Assembly: GCA_022825195.1 (NCBI GenBank)
Contig: JAJDYL010000119.1
Span: 1-39,733, forward strand
Direction of reading: 5' to 3'
DNA length: 39,733 bases
DNA from: Alphaproteobacteria bacterium
GTDB lineage: Bacteria > Pseudomonadota > Alphaproteobacteria > Bin95
The notes under the pieces are model-generated. The model searched no databases. It was not told the DNA's origin and saw nothing but the letters and a program-made list of their open reading frames with translations. This document shows positions 1 to 9,527 of the stretch, piece by piece. Position 1 is the stretch's first letter, and each line of letters begins with the position of its first letter. Made by a program: the position numbers and the translations under genes.

Positions 1-70
1 GCAAAATCCTCGTCGCAACTCGTCATGCGCGGAAGCTAGCGCATGTCGAATCGCGTTACCAGTCCCAAAT

Positions 71-84
71 CACTACATGTGGTG
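71..84. promoter_or_regulatory. imperfect palindrome upstream of integrase
   Basis: CACTACATGTGGTG is a 14-bp palindrome with one mismatched pair, about 40 bp before the first integrase start. Its position would suit an operator or a recombinase arm site. Nothing else supports a function, and no tRNA or clear attachment core is visible in bases 1-124. Confidence 0.2.
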
Positions 85-124
85 GTTCAGATGATGGCAG
101 CCCCAGCATCTGCGCCATCACCCG

Positions 125-1327
125 ATGAACGAACAATTACCGATGCCCAGACGAAGCACCCTCAGGCTGACCAAGCGGATCGTGGAGCGGCTGAAGGCCG
201 AAGGCAAGGACGCGATCTTCTGGGACCGCGACCTGGCCGGCTTCGGCGTCCGGGTCCATGCGACCGGGCGCAAGCTCTACATCGTCCAGTCCCGGGGGCC
301 GGCCGGCCTGAAGCGGGTCACCCTGGGGCCGGTCGACGGCGAGACCATCGACCGGCGCCGGCGCGAGGCGGCTATCGTCATCGACCACATCAAGCGGGGC
401 GAGGAGCCGTTCCCGCCGGAACCGGCGCCGGAGCCCACCGTCGCCGACCTGGCCGAGCGCTGCCTCGAGGACTATGTGGCGGTACGGTGCCGGCCCAAGA
501 CCGCGAAGAACTACCGGCTGGCCATCCGGCACCACATCCTTCCCGCACTGGGAACGAAGGCCCTGAGGAAGGTCGGGCCCGAGGACGTGGCGGCGCTGCA
601 CCACGCGTTGCGCGACAGGCCGGCGGCGGCCAACCAGGCCCTCCGGGTCCTGTCCAGGATGTTCGCGCTTGCCGAGAACTGGGGGATGATGCCGCCCGGC
701 CGCAGGCCGACCCGCCATGTCCGCCGGTACCGCGAGACCTCCCGTGAGCGCTTCCTGACGCCGGAGGAATACCGGCGGCTGGGTGCGGCGCTGAAGAAGC
801 TGGAGGCCTCGGGCTCGACGATGCCGTCGGCGGTCGCGGCGGTGCGCCTGCTGATGCTGACCGGCTGCCGGTCGGACGAGATCCTCACCCTGACCTGGGA
901 CGACGTCGACCGCACCGCGCGGGTGCTGCGGTTGCGCGATTCGAAGACGGGACCGCGCATGGTGCCCCTGACCCGGCCGGTCCTGCAGGTGCTCGACGGA
1001 ATCGAGCGCGAAGACGGCGTTCCCTGGGTCCTCCGAGGTGCCAGGCCGGGTTCCCGGCTGGCCTGCCTGTCCTGGCACTGGCGGCGGATCAGGCAGGAGA
1101 GCGGGCTCCACAACGTGCGGGTGCATGACCTGAGACACAGCTATGCCTCCCGGGCGCTGGCCCTGGGCGAGGGCCTGCCGGCGATCGGAAGACTGCTCGG
1201 CCATGCCAAGGTCTCCACCACCGCCAGATACGCCCATCTGGTGCGCGACGCGGAGAAGGCGGCCGCCGTCCGCACCGGAAACAGCATCGCCGCCCAGATC
1301 GTTCCGGGCCGCGCCAAGGCGGCGTAG
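125..1327 (+). CDS. tyrosine-type site-specific integrase (DUF4102 N-terminal)
   Basis: This 400-residue protein is a tyrosine recombinase of the kind that integrates genomic islands. Residues ~10-85 match the DUF4102 arm-binding domain (KDAIFWDRDLAGFGVRVHATG); a SAM-like core-binding domain follows at ~95-185. The catalytic domain at ~200-385 shows the full set: Arg in LTGCRSDEILTLTW, a Lys in SKTGP, HDLRHSYASRAL, LLGH and the nucleophile Tyr in ARYAHL. No strong ribosome site marks the start; ATG 125 keeps the complete DUF4102 domain, and an ATG six codons later is possible. It lies 12 bp before a paralogous integrase in the same orientation, so the two are probably co-transcribed. It looks intact. 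Confidence 0.93.
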   Translation: MNEQLPMPRRSTLRLTKRIVERLKAEGKDAIFWDRDLAGFGVRVHATGRKLYIVQSRGPAGLKRVTLGPVDGETIDRRRREAAIVIDHIKRGEEPFPPEPAPEPTVADLAERCLEDYVAVRCRPKTAKNYRLAIRHHILPALGTKALRKVGPEDVAALHHALRDRPAAANQALRVLSRMFALAENWGMMPPGRRPTRHVRRYRETSRERFLTPEEYRRLGAALKKLEASGSTMPSAVAAVRLLMLTGCRSDEILTLTWDDVDRTARVLRLRDSKTGPRMVPLTRPVLQVLDGIEREDGVPWVLRGARPGSRLACLSWHWRRIRQESGLHNVRVHDLRHSYASRALALGEGLPAIGRLLGHAKVSTTARYAHLVRDAEKAAAVRTGNSIAAQIVPGRAKAA

Positions 1328-1339
1328 GGATACACAGTC

Positions 1340-2518
1340 ATGGCCGTGCACAAGAGGACGCTTACCAACCGCGCCGTCGCTGCGCTCAAGGTCGAGCGCG
1401 ACACGGTCTTCTGGGACCGCGACCTGCCCGGCTTCGGCATCCGGGTCTATCCTTCGGGCGGCAAGGTCTACATCGCCCAGGCGCGCGAGCCTGACCGGAC
1501 GGTCCGGCGGGTGACGGTCGGACGCCACGACGTGCTCCATGCCGACCGGGCCCGCCGGCGGGCGGCGCTCATCATCGCGCGCATCCGGGCGGGCGAGGAT
1601 CCCGTGCCCCTGCCGCTCGCCGCCAGGCACAACGGTGGCCCCACCGTGGCCGACCTTGCCGAGCGCTATCTCGAAGAGCATGCCGCGGTGCGGCTCAAGC
1701 CCAGGACGCAGCGACGGGTCCGCGGCATGCTGGACAACCACATCCTGCCGGCCCTCGGCAGGCTGCCGCTCGAGGCGGTGGAGCGGCGCGACATCGTCGA
1801 GTTCCACCGCAAGCTCTCCGGCCGGCCGGTCACCGCCAACAAGTGCGTCAAGCTCCTGTCGCACATGTACCGGCTGGGCGCGGGCTGGGGCCTGGCGCCG
1901 GAGGGCTTCAATCCGTGCCGGTCGGTCGAGAAATACCCCGAGCGGACCCGGGAGCGGTTCCTCACCGATGCCGAGTTCGCCCGGCTCGGACGGGTGCTGG
2001 ACGAGGCGGTCGACAGAGGCTCGCTTCCGCTGACGGCCGCGACGGCGATCCGCCTGCTGATGCTGACCGGCTGCCGCAAGAGCGAGATCCTGACCCTGCG
2101 CTGGACGGAGGTCGATCTCGACGCCGGCGAGCTCCATCTCCGCGACAGCAAGACCGGTCCCCGCGCGGTCCAGCTGCCGCCGACGGCGGTCCGGCTACTC
2201 GAAGCCCTGCCGCGGCGGGAGGGCTGCCCCTGGGTGTTTCCCGGAAACGACCGGGACGGGCGCTACAGCGGCAGCGGCCTCGACCATGCCTGGCGGACCG
2301 TGCGGGCCGCCGCCGGGCTGAAGGATGTCCGGCTGCACGACCTCAGACACTCCTTCGCGTCCCGCGCCCTGGCGCTCGGCGAGACCCTGCCGCTGATCGG
2401 CAAGCTGCTCGGCCACAGCGACATCGAGACCACGGCGCGTTACGCCCATCTGGCGCAGGACTCGATCCACGGGACGGCGGAGCGGATCGCAGAGAGCATT
2501 GCGGCCGATATTCGATGA
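1340..2518 (+). CDS. second tyrosine-type integrase (DUF4102), paralogue of the first
   Basis: This 392-residue tyrosine recombinase has the same architecture as its upstream neighbour: DUF4102 at ~5-75 (DTVFWDRDLPGFGIRVYPSG), a core-binding domain at ~95-180 and a catalytic domain at ~195-380. Catalytic residues are present in LTGCRKSEILTLRW (Arg), SKTGPRAVQL (Lys), HDLRHSFASRALALGE, LLGH and TARYAHL (Tyr). The two proteins align along their whole length but differ at many positions, so this is an old duplication or a paired-integrase system. The gene starts 12 bp after the first one stops. The pair presumably acts on an attachment site near or beyond the left edge. Confidence 0.93.
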   Translation: MAVHKRTLTNRAVAALKVERDTVFWDRDLPGFGIRVYPSGGKVYIAQAREPDRTVRRVTVGRHDVLHADRARRRAALIIARIRAGEDPVPLPLAARHNGGPTVADLAERYLEEHAAVRLKPRTQRRVRGMLDNHILPALGRLPLEAVERRDIVEFHRKLSGRPVTANKCVKLLSHMYRLGAGWGLAPEGFNPCRSVEKYPERTRERFLTDAEFARLGRVLDEAVDRGSLPLTAATAIRLLMLTGCRKSEILTLRWTEVDLDAGELHLRDSKTGPRAVQLPPTAVRLLEALPRREGCPWVFPGNDRDGRYSGSGLDHAWRTVRAAAGLKDVRLHDLRHSFASRALALGETLPLIGKLLGHSDIETTARYAHLAQDSIHGTAERIAESIAADIR

Positions 2519-2767
2519 GGACACTGTGCGGCTCCGCCCGCCAACCAAACTGGGGCTGAACGATCTTTGCCACTCTCGTGCATCATCAAATCTCTCTAAC
2601 CTACCAATACTATTGATATTTTTCTTTCTCGCTCGTTTTCCGTCACCAAATAGTCATCGGATTAGACCGTATTCCTGACGGCGCATGCCGCGCCAGCTGC
2701 ACTCCCCCGCCATTTTCGCGAATCGCGCGCGACTCCCGCGATCCGCCATTTTCGTTGCCGGTCTCCG
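2519..2767. other. gene-free stretch with a 12-bp direct repeat
   Basis: About 250 bp separate the second integrase from the convergent toxin gene. The middle (about 2570-2660) is clearly AT-rich compared with the surroundings. The 12-mer CCGCCATTTTCG occurs at 2707-2718 and again at 2743-2754, flanking a CG-rich partly palindromic core. No credible ORF, tRNA or classical terminator was seen. Confidence 0.4.
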
Positions 2768-3361
2768 CTACCCCGGCGGCTCCGTCAGCACGATGTCGTA
2801 GTCGTCGAGGGCATCCAGAAATCCCGCGTGTCGGACAAGCTCGTCGACACCGAGCGCCCTCAGCCTGCCGAAGGCCCGGTCGAACACGGCCACGCAGGCA
2901 TCCCCGGTGAACCGTGACGCGAACAGAAATCCGTCCGCCTCCGCCACGCCGGCATGGACGGACGCGGACAGTGCGCGGCCCGCCGCATGGTTGCCGTCGT
3001 GCGCCACCGCGCTCGGCGCGCCGATGCGCACCGGCCCGTCGCCGCGCAGGTCGATCAGGGCAAGCGGTCCGGTGGAGCCGATCGACACCACCAGCCGGGC
3101 TTCGACTTCGCTTCGCGGCAGCTCGCGCCGCCGCCGGCGCGCGAAGCGGTTGCGCGCCAGGGTTTCCCAGAATGCGCAGCGTACCGTGTCCGACGCATAC
3201 AGCACCGAATAGCGCTATTGCGGATCGCTGAACCGGCTCGGCGTCGGCGAAGCCCCCAGCGGGGTTGCGCGGAGGTCCCGGTGGATCACGCGGAAGACGT
3301 GACCGAGACGGACGCTGTGCAGCCGCGAGCGCAGGCGGTCTGGGTCGTAGCCCCCGGTCAC
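2768..3361 (-). pseudogene. RES-domain toxin, interrupted by an in-frame TAG
   Basis: RES-family toxins act on NAD+ and are paired with Xre/MbcA/ParS antitoxins. A GTG at 3361 overlaps the antitoxin stop codon by four bases (GTGA) and opens a 197-codon frame: HVFRVIHRD (conserved Arg), SRFSDPQ, then TAG at 3217-3215 (codon 49), then RYSVLYASDTVRCAFWETL carrying the Tyr and Glu expected in the RES active site, and a normal C-terminus. Everything except the single amber codon looks preserved, so this is a recent nonsense mutation, a sequencing error or a gene needing suppression. Restart at GTG 3205 would give a 145-residue product lacking the conserved Arg segment, probably inactive. Confidence 0.8.
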
Positions 3362-3957
3362 GCAAAGTCGCCCTGCCGGTCTCCCACCGCGGCCTTCGCC
3401 ACGCGGTCGATTTCGCCCCCGGCCAGCAGCCTCAGCGGCGTCGCCCCGTCAAGCGAGGCCAGCTCGGTCGTCAGCCAGGCCCAGGCGGCGTAGCCATCCC
3501 CGAACAGGCCGACCACGCGGTCGAGGCCTTCGAGTGGTCTGCCGCGCTCATCGAACTGGTCGGCCGGGAAAACGTAGCCGCGCTTGGCACCCCTCCAGCC
3601 CACGATGCGGCCCCTCTTCAGCCAATCGTGCACCGACTGGCGAGTCTTGAGCCCGACCCGCGTCGCCAGCTCGTCCGAGGTCAGCAGCGTCTCGGGCACG
3701 CCCTCGCGCGTGCGCGCCGCCAGCCGCCGGGCCGCCTCATCGCGGTCCACTAGGCGCGGCTCGGCGCTCGCGATCGTTCCGATCCCCGCTCGTCGCGCGT
3801 CGTCCATCGTCAGCACGTCGGCCGCCACCGCCAGCGCCGAGCGCACGGCGTCCGGATGGGCGATCAACGCCGCCACATGCGAATGGCTCAGGCAACCGGC
3901 GGCCTCGTGAAGCACGCCCTCCAGCTCGCGCACCTTCTCCGTGCTGGCTTGGGCCAT
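3358..3957 (-). CDS. MbcA/ParS/Xre-type antitoxin (DUF2384), partner of RES toxin
   Basis: This ~199-residue protein would bind and neutralise the RES toxin encoded directly downstream and repress its own operon. The C-terminal ~60 residues match the toxin-binding domain of the MbcA/ParS/Xre antitoxin group (LDRVVGLFGDGYAAWAWL, then LDGATPLRLLAGG). A central segment, VGLKTRQSVHDWLKRGRIVGW, resembles a helix-turn-helix. An N-terminal ~90-residue region is longer than in minimal antitoxins. I chose ATG 3957 (MAQASTEK) because GGGAA lies 7-11 bases upstream; the frame stays open back to 4053. The stop overlaps the toxin start by four bases, the usual coupling in this family. Confidence 0.8.
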   Translation of the reverse strand: MAQASTEKVRELEGVLHEAAGCLSHSHVAALIAHPDAVRSALAVAADVLTMDDARRAGIGTIASAEPRLVDRDEAARRLAARTREGVPETLLTSDELATRVGLKTRQSVHDWLKRGRIVGWRGAKRGYVFPADQFDERGRPLEGLDRVVGLFGDGYAAWAWLTTELASLDGATPLRLLAGGEIDRVAKAAVGDRQGDFA

Positions 3958-3977
3958 GGCAGGTTCCCGGCATAATG

Positions 3978-4000
3978 ACAATTGGGTTAGAAATTGGTCT
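3978..4000. promoter_or_regulatory. putative antitoxin operator (repeated AATTGG)
   Basis: Two AATTGG motifs at 3980-3985 and 3992-3997, 12 bp apart, lie about 23-40 bp upstream of the antitoxin ATG. The spacing is close to one helical turn, as expected for an autoregulated toxin-antitoxin promoter. There is no direct evidence beyond position and repetition. Confidence 0.25.
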
Positions 4001-4345
4001 ATACTGTCTGTTTCGTCAATGGGCCGTTCCGAACAGCCGATCCCCGATCGCACCTACTCGCCGAGCGCACCGCCCTTGGACGAGCCGGCTGTGAGAGGGG
4101 CCTGTCGGCGTCCAGTCCCCGGCGGGTGTGCGACGCGCCGGCCGACCATACGGCTCTTGCATTGCCGACGACGACCAATCGCATTAGCTGGCGATACAAG
4201 TCATCTGAAGCTACTCAGTCAGGCCGGCCTTATTTACGATGTCGCGCCCTAGATTCTGAGCGTTTCCGACACCGCTTGACACCAGCCGGTCGAAAAGTGT
4301 GGCTTTCTTCTACCGCAGCAACCGGATTGGGATCACACCTGCGCA

Positions 4346-7300
4346 ATGAGCAACGGAAGTCCAGAAGAGTCGGATAATCCCCGAGCGACCGGCCGTTTCG
4401 AGCGGCCACCGCAAAATGGCGTTAGCCCCGCCGCAACGGGCGGTGCCGGCGTGACGTTCGAGCGGAAGGTGGCGGTTCAATACCTCGCTCATTTGCTCAC
4501 GGGAAACGCTGCGCCCGAACTCGGGGACGGTCGGCGCGTCACGAGCGTTGCCTTCCAACAAGCTCCAGAGCACGCGGTTGACGACCTTGTGGTGCATGCC
4601 GTTCACCCGGACGGATTGAAGCCCCCGCTCGTTCTGGCCCTCAGTGTTCGGCGCTCACCCAAGATCGTCCAAAGCGACGAGTCATCCCAAGAGCTCTTCC
4701 TTCAGTTTGTCCGAGCTGTGATCGAAGAACCATCGGATGAAACAGAGTACCGTTTCGGACTCGTCGTCTCCGGCCGGTCGAAACAGGCCACGCAACTCGC
4801 GCAACTCGCCAACATAGCTATAGGCCACAAGGACGCGCTTGGCTTCTTCCGTCTCATCAAGACGCCCGGCAAGTACAGTTCGGGCATTCGTCAAAGGCTC
4901 GAGCACGTGGCAATGCTCGTCGACGGGTCACTACGGCATATTGGCCCGTCGGAACATGACACGAGCGCCGTTCAGGAACGCACGTGGCAATTGCTGTCAA
5001 GACTTGAGGTGATCATGCCTCTGCTCGAGCTGCCCGGCGCGACCGATTGGGCAGCCATAGCGAACGGCCTCAAAGGGGTGGCCAGAGACCCCGATAACGA
5101 GGCAACGTCGTCGTTACGGGACCATCTTCTAGTCCTCGCAGGCGAATATGCATCGAAGGCCGCCCGCGTGGATCTGGCGATCCTGCGCCGAGACTCTCAT
5201 GCATTTCTCGACGCTGCGACAACACTGCATCGGCCTGGCTGGCAGACACTCATGCGCATCGACCGATTTGCGCGCGAAGCCGTCCGTAACGAAATTACAG
5301 GGCACGATGGCAGCCGTGCAATGCGACTGGAACGCAATGATGTAGCCGAGACTCTGGTCAATATGGTGTCCGAGGCCGAAGCCGTCATCGTGAGTGGCGA
5401 TTCGGGCGTCGGCAAGAGCGCGCTCGCGGTAATCGGTCTCACCGCCAGAGCTGACGCGGAAAAGGAACGCTTACAGGCCGCGTGCATCAATCTACGCCAT
5501 ATCCCCGAGCTTCCGCTCGAGTTCGAGAAGACCTTGGGGCACCCTCTCTCGACAATTCTCTGTGAGATGAGCGCGCCACAACGTTTGCTCGTAATCGACG
5601 GCGCGGATGCCGCCACCGAAAACAAGTACGAGGCGTTGCGCTATCTGATTGGGGCCGCCCGGGACAGCGGTATCAGAGTGGTGGCCGTGACCTCCATCGA
5701 AAACAAACAGGTTGTCCTTGATGCTCTCCATGAACGTTTCGACGCGAATGATGTCAACGACTGTGTAGTCCCCCCACTTAGCGACGCGGAGATAGACGAG
5801 GTAGTTGAGACCTTTTCGGACTTACGTCGCATCAGTACAAATCCACGGTCACGAGAACTCCTGCGTCGGCTTGTCGTCGTTCAACTGCTCGTACGAGGGC
5901 GAGTCTCCGGAACTCCACTCACCGACGCCGATGCGATGAACGAGGTCTGGTCAGGGCTGGTTCGTCGACGAGGGATGTCAGATAGAGGATCGCCAGACGC
6001 CCGTGAGACAGTGCTTCTACGACTGGCTGATTTGGACCTTGGCAGAGGTGAACGACTCGACGTTCTCAGCAGCCTCGACTCCATTGCCATGGACGGACTC
6101 CGCCGCGACGGATTGCTCCGAGATGCCGTTGGGGACCCTACCAGGATAGGCCCCGATTTCGGCCACGACGAGGTGCGCCGATATGCGGTCGCGCGGCTTC
6201 TCTTGGCCAGTGGCGAGCCGGGGTCGCGGCTACTGTCGGCTGAAGCGCCTCGCTGGTCGCTCTCGGCCGCGCGACTGGCTTGCCAAGCGCGGCTCGCTCT
6301 ACCCGACACTTCTGCGGTGCCCCTGAAGGGCCGACTCGCCGCGGCGCAGGCATCGTTCGACCGGCTGGTCGCTGCGGGCCACGGAAGTCGGTGGGGTGAC
6401 GTGCCCGGCGAAGCCTTGCTCACGCTCGTCGATCCGAGCCCGGTCCTTCGGGACGCGCAACCGACATTGCTTGCCGATGACGCATACGGTCTACGTCGGC
6501 TTGTCCGCCTTGTCGATCAGCGACACCGTGACGAAAACGGCGTCGTTGACATCACCGTGGTGGAGCCGCTCGTTCGCCTATTGCTCGAAGCACCGGCTCC
6601 GTGGCGTTCAGGTGCGTATGCGGAAACACTCCTGCGGGCTTGGCTGCGCGCCGAGGTTATTGCCAATTCTGCCAAAGACAACCCCCTGCGCATCCTGCTC
6701 CGCCAGCGTCTCATTGAGGCCTCCGACGAAGCGGACCGTCACCTCGCTGCGCAACGAGAAGCCCAAACGGGGGAATCCCAAGGGGCGAATTCGGCTAGAG
6801 CGTCGGTCCGAAGAGAGCTTGTCGGACTTGGTCGTCGGACCCGGCGGCAGCCATCCGAGCTTCCAAGCGAGATCAAGAGCCCGCTTTTTCTCGAGTTGTT
6901 GGCGCTACTAGGCCCCGACCTTGGCGAAGAAGGCGAGGCGATCTTGCGTCGTGTTGCCCATGATGCACCGGCGTGGCTGGGCCCTGCCGTTGACGAGTTT
7001 TTCACGGGCGAGGCGCTCGCAAGTGCGGCTGGAGGGCTTCTCGCCGAACTCACCGAAGCGTACTACCTGGATGACGAACCCGGCGGGCACCGGCTCATGG
7101 ACAACGGAGTGCGCCACCATCATCCGAAGGGCCTCGGTGTCCCGCCCGCTGGACGACATCGCGGCCCGTTTCTCGCCCTGTTTCGCGCCGACTTTCGCAG
7201 TGGAGTAGCGGTCCTAAACCGCTTGTTGAATCATGCGGCGCGCATTCGGGTGGGGGTTCTTGCCGATCTCGACAAGCCCAACCCGATCGGCACCGAGCTC

Positions 7301-9505
7301 GTTGGCCGATGCGAGAGCGAATTGTCCGTAGATGGCCAGGCCAAATCCTACCTTGGCGATGACCATGTCTGGCGATGGTATCGTGGCAACGCGGTCGGTC
7401 CCTATCCGTGTGTCAGTGCGCTACAGGCGCTGGAGGCGGAGTCCGATCGACTGATCCAAAGTGGCATCTCCATCGCGACTCTCATCCCGATACTGTTGGA
7501 CGGTTGTGAGAACCTGGCCATGGTGGGCCTCATCGTCGGACTGCTCGTGCGGCACCTGGAGGACTCAGGCGATCTCTTGGACGCCTACATTGCTGAGCCG
7601 ACCATCTGGCTTCACGAGTTTGCGCGGGCCGCCGAAGAGTCGAGTCCCCTCACGGCCAACTCCGACCACGTTGCATCAGCTGATCGGCGCAATTGGACAC
7701 TCCAAAACGCGGCTATGCTCCTGGTTCTGCGCGCCGACAGCGACCGTGCCGAAGAGTTGCGCGGTCTCGGGGAAACTCTCGTTGGCAACGCACGCCGCCT
7801 CGTGGAATCAGCACCGCGCGCCCATGCGGAAGCAGGTCCTCCTGCGGAGATGACCCAAGACGCACTGGTGGTCGAAGCGCGGGCCTGGGCCAGCAGCCTG
7901 GATCGGGACAGCTTTAGCGTCGAGAGGACGCAAGACGGCTTCACGGTGGAAGCGAACCCTCCAGACGATGTTGTGCAGGAGCTTCAGGAAAGCAGCGAGG
8001 ATCTGGAACGCTCCCAAGACACCATTCGCCTATTCGTTCGCTACCACATCAATCCCGGAAAGGAGGTGCCCGAGGCCGTCGGCGCCGATGATCTCGTCGC
8101 CGACCTCGCGACCGTGCGACACCTGCTGGAAAATCCGCCGCCTGCTGCACTGCACCAACCCTGGGATGTAGCCGCTCTGGTCGCAGCGGCTGCGCTTGAA
8201 GCATTCCTTGAGGACGGCATTGACGTGCCGGACGAAACACTGCGCTTGGCCGCAGAGATCATTCTCACGATTGGCGATGCATCGCCGAGGCGGAACGAAT
8301 TCGAGGAAATGCTCTATGAATATGGAGCCGACCGCAGCGCCGCACGGGTTATCCCCTTGGTTCTCCTGCCCATTGCCTCGCAACTCCGGGCCTTGTGCGA
8401 CGAGGACGGCGGATCGACAACCTTCGACCGCGCCGCCAGTGGTGCCATGAACCTTGCGAAATCCTCGTCGTACGAAGTACCGCTCTACCTTGCCCGTGGA
8501 TTGGATCGGTTATGGAGGGTGCCGTGTGCCGAATATGGTCGGTGTCATCACGAGTTGGGCTGGCAGATCGCCACCGAGACCATGCGCCGATGCGTGCACG
8601 CCCCCTGGGATCCGGAAACGGGTCAACGCGATATCCTCGTATTGAACGGTCCCCTCACCGAATCACTTGACGACGCAACGGCGAACTCGATCATCGTGCC
8701 CCGCTTGGACGGCGCTATTCGGGCCTTGGCGCCGGCAGCGATGGCTGCCACCTGCATCTCTGCCCGCGCGCGTGACTTGGTGCCCATTCTCTTGGCGGCG
8801 CAGCGACGCGCGCTTCTCGAATACGAGCATGGCGATCCGGATGACCGAGCGACCCACGCTCTCGTAAGCGCACGCGCGCTCCTGACACTGGCAGAAAATG
8901 GCGACGACGACGCACTCTTCGAGCACATCGATGCCTTTGCCGAAGACTCGAACTTGCTGGGAAAGTCTCTCAGTGCGCTGTCCGCCGCGGCCGAGGAAAC
9001 ACCAGCCAGGGCGTCTACGGCAAGGCGGATTTGGCCGGATGTTATCCGGCACGTGCTCAGTCTGCGCGACCACACACGAGTTCGCAGCTCATACTACGGC
9101 GGTACGGGCTTTGCCGACCTCATCCCGAACCCCGTCGGAGAGTTGCCGTACCCTTATCGTGAGCTCGACGGTAACCCGATCATGTGGTGGAATCCACTCG
9201 AACTACGAGCCGGCGTGGAAGCATGGCTGACGCCGGCAAAGGGAAACGCCGAGTGTGTCGATCGGCTGATCGGCTTCATCGGTATACTTGAAACCGAGGA
9301 TCAGGTTCGTGTCGGATTGCCGTGGGTCGCGGCGATCGTGCTAGGCGACCCCGTCCCGATCGCTCGCGGCGCGTACACGCTGTCGACCTGGCTTGTCGAA
9401 GTTCGCCCAACTGCGGTCGACATGGAACTATTGAGCGCATGGCAGGAGGTCGTGGATGCTCTGGTCGTCGCGGGGGACGCGCGCCTCGCCGCATACTCCG
9501 ACTAA
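4346..9505 (+). CDS. giant STAND-like NTPase with nuclease-like N-terminus (Avs-like candidate)
   Basis: A 1719-residue protein that looks like a signal-transducing ATPase of the kind used as phage sensors. Residues ~33-150 resemble a restriction-endonuclease-fold domain of the Cap4/Mrr type (TFERKVAVQYLAHLL, VDDLVVHAV, LALSVRRSP), but the expected (E/Q)xK strand reads SVR, so the catalytic Lys is not obvious. A P-loop GDSGVGKS lies at 351-358 and a Walker B RLLVIDGADAA at ~413-423, followed by a winged-helix-like region to ~620. The remaining ~1100 residues are alpha-helical in appearance without a recognised domain, the position of a sensor in STAND proteins. It stands alone between the toxin-antitoxin pair and a convergent vsr gene. 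Effector-NTPase-sensor architecture is inferred; the ATPase is clear. Start chosen as the first ATG; no strong ribosome site. Confidence 0.75.
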   Translation: MSNGSPEESDNPRATGRFERPPQNGVSPAATGGAGVTFERKVAVQYLAHLLTGNAAPELGDGRRVTSVAFQQAPEHAVDDLVVHAVHPDGLKPPLVLALSVRRSPKIVQSDESSQELFLQFVRAVIEEPSDETEYRFGLVVSGRSKQATQLAQLANIAIGHKDALGFFRLIKTPGKYSSGIRQRLEHVAMLVDGSLRHIGPSEHDTSAVQERTWQLLSRLEVIMPLLELPGATDWAAIANGLKGVARDPDNEATSSLRDHLLVLAGEYASKAARVDLAILRRDSHAFLDAATTLHRPGWQTLMRIDRFAREAVRNEITGHDGSRAMRLERNDVAETLVNMVSEAEAVIVSGDSGVGKSALAVIGLTARADAEKERLQAACINLRHIPELPLEFEKTLGHPLSTILCEMSAPQRLLVIDGADAATENKYEALRYLIGAARDSGIRVVAVTSIENKQVVLDALHERFDANDVNDCVVPPLSDAEIDEVVETFSDLRRISTNPRSRELLRRLVVVQLLVRGRVSGTPLTDADAMNEVWSGLVRRRGMSDRGSPDARETVLLRLADLDLGRGERLDVLSSLDSIAMDGLRRDGLLRDAVGDPTRIGPDFGHDEVRRYAVARLLLASGEPGSRLLSAEAPRWSLSAARLACQARLALPDTSAVPLKGRLAAAQASFDRLVAAGHGSRWGDVPGEALLTLVDPSPVLRDAQPTLLADDAYGLRRLVRLVDQRHRDENGVVDITVVEPLVRLLLEAPAPWRSGAYAETLLRAWLRAEVIANSAKDNPLRILLRQRLIEASDEADRHLAAQREAQTGESQGANSARASVRRELVGLGRRTRRQPSELPSEIKSPLFLELLALLGPDLGEEGEAILRRVAHDAPAWLGPAVDEFFTGEALASAAGGLLAELTEAYYLDDEPGGHRLMDNGVRHHHPKGLGVPPAGRHRGPFLALFRADFRSGVAVLNRLLNHAARIRVGVLADLDKPNPIGTELVGRCESELSVDGQAKSYLGDDHVWRWYRGNAVGPYPCVSALQALEAESDRLIQSGISIATLIPILLDGCENLAMVGLIVGLLVRHLEDSGDLLDAYIAEPTIWLHEFARAAEESSPLTANSDHVASADRRNWTLQNAAMLLVLRADSDRAEELRGLGETLVGNARRLVESAPRAHAEAGPPAEMTQDALVVEARAWASSLDRDSFSVERTQDGFTVEANPPDDVVQELQESSEDLERSQDTIRLFVRYHINPGKEVPEAVGADDLVADLATVRHLLENPPPAALHQPWDVAALVAAAALEAFLEDGIDVPDETLRLAAEIILTIGDASPRRNEFEEMLYEYGADRSAARVIPLVLLPIASQLRALCDEDGGSTTFDRAASGAMNLAKSSSYEVPLYLARGLDRLWRVPCAEYGRCHHELGWQIATETMRRCVHAPWDPETGQRDILVLNGPLTESLDDATANSIIVPRLDGAIRALAPAAMAATCISARARDLVPILLAAQRRALLEYEHGDPDDRATHALVSARALLTLAENGDDDALFEHIDAFAEDSNLLGKSLSALSAAAEETPARASTARRIWPDVIRHVLSLRDHTRVRSSYYGGTGFADLIPNPVGELPYPYRELDGNPIMWWNPLELRAGVEAWLTPAKGNAECVDRLIGFIGILETEDQVRVGLPWVAAIVLGDPVPIARGAYTLSTWLVEVRPTAVDMELLSAWQEVVDALVVAGDARLAAYSD

Positions 9506-9527
9506 GGTTAATGATCGGTTTTCCGTG

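Noticed and set aside
137..2137. 666-codon (-)-strand open frame
   Set aside because: It is antisense to both integrases; high GC leaves antisense frames open, and the product has no recognisable domain.
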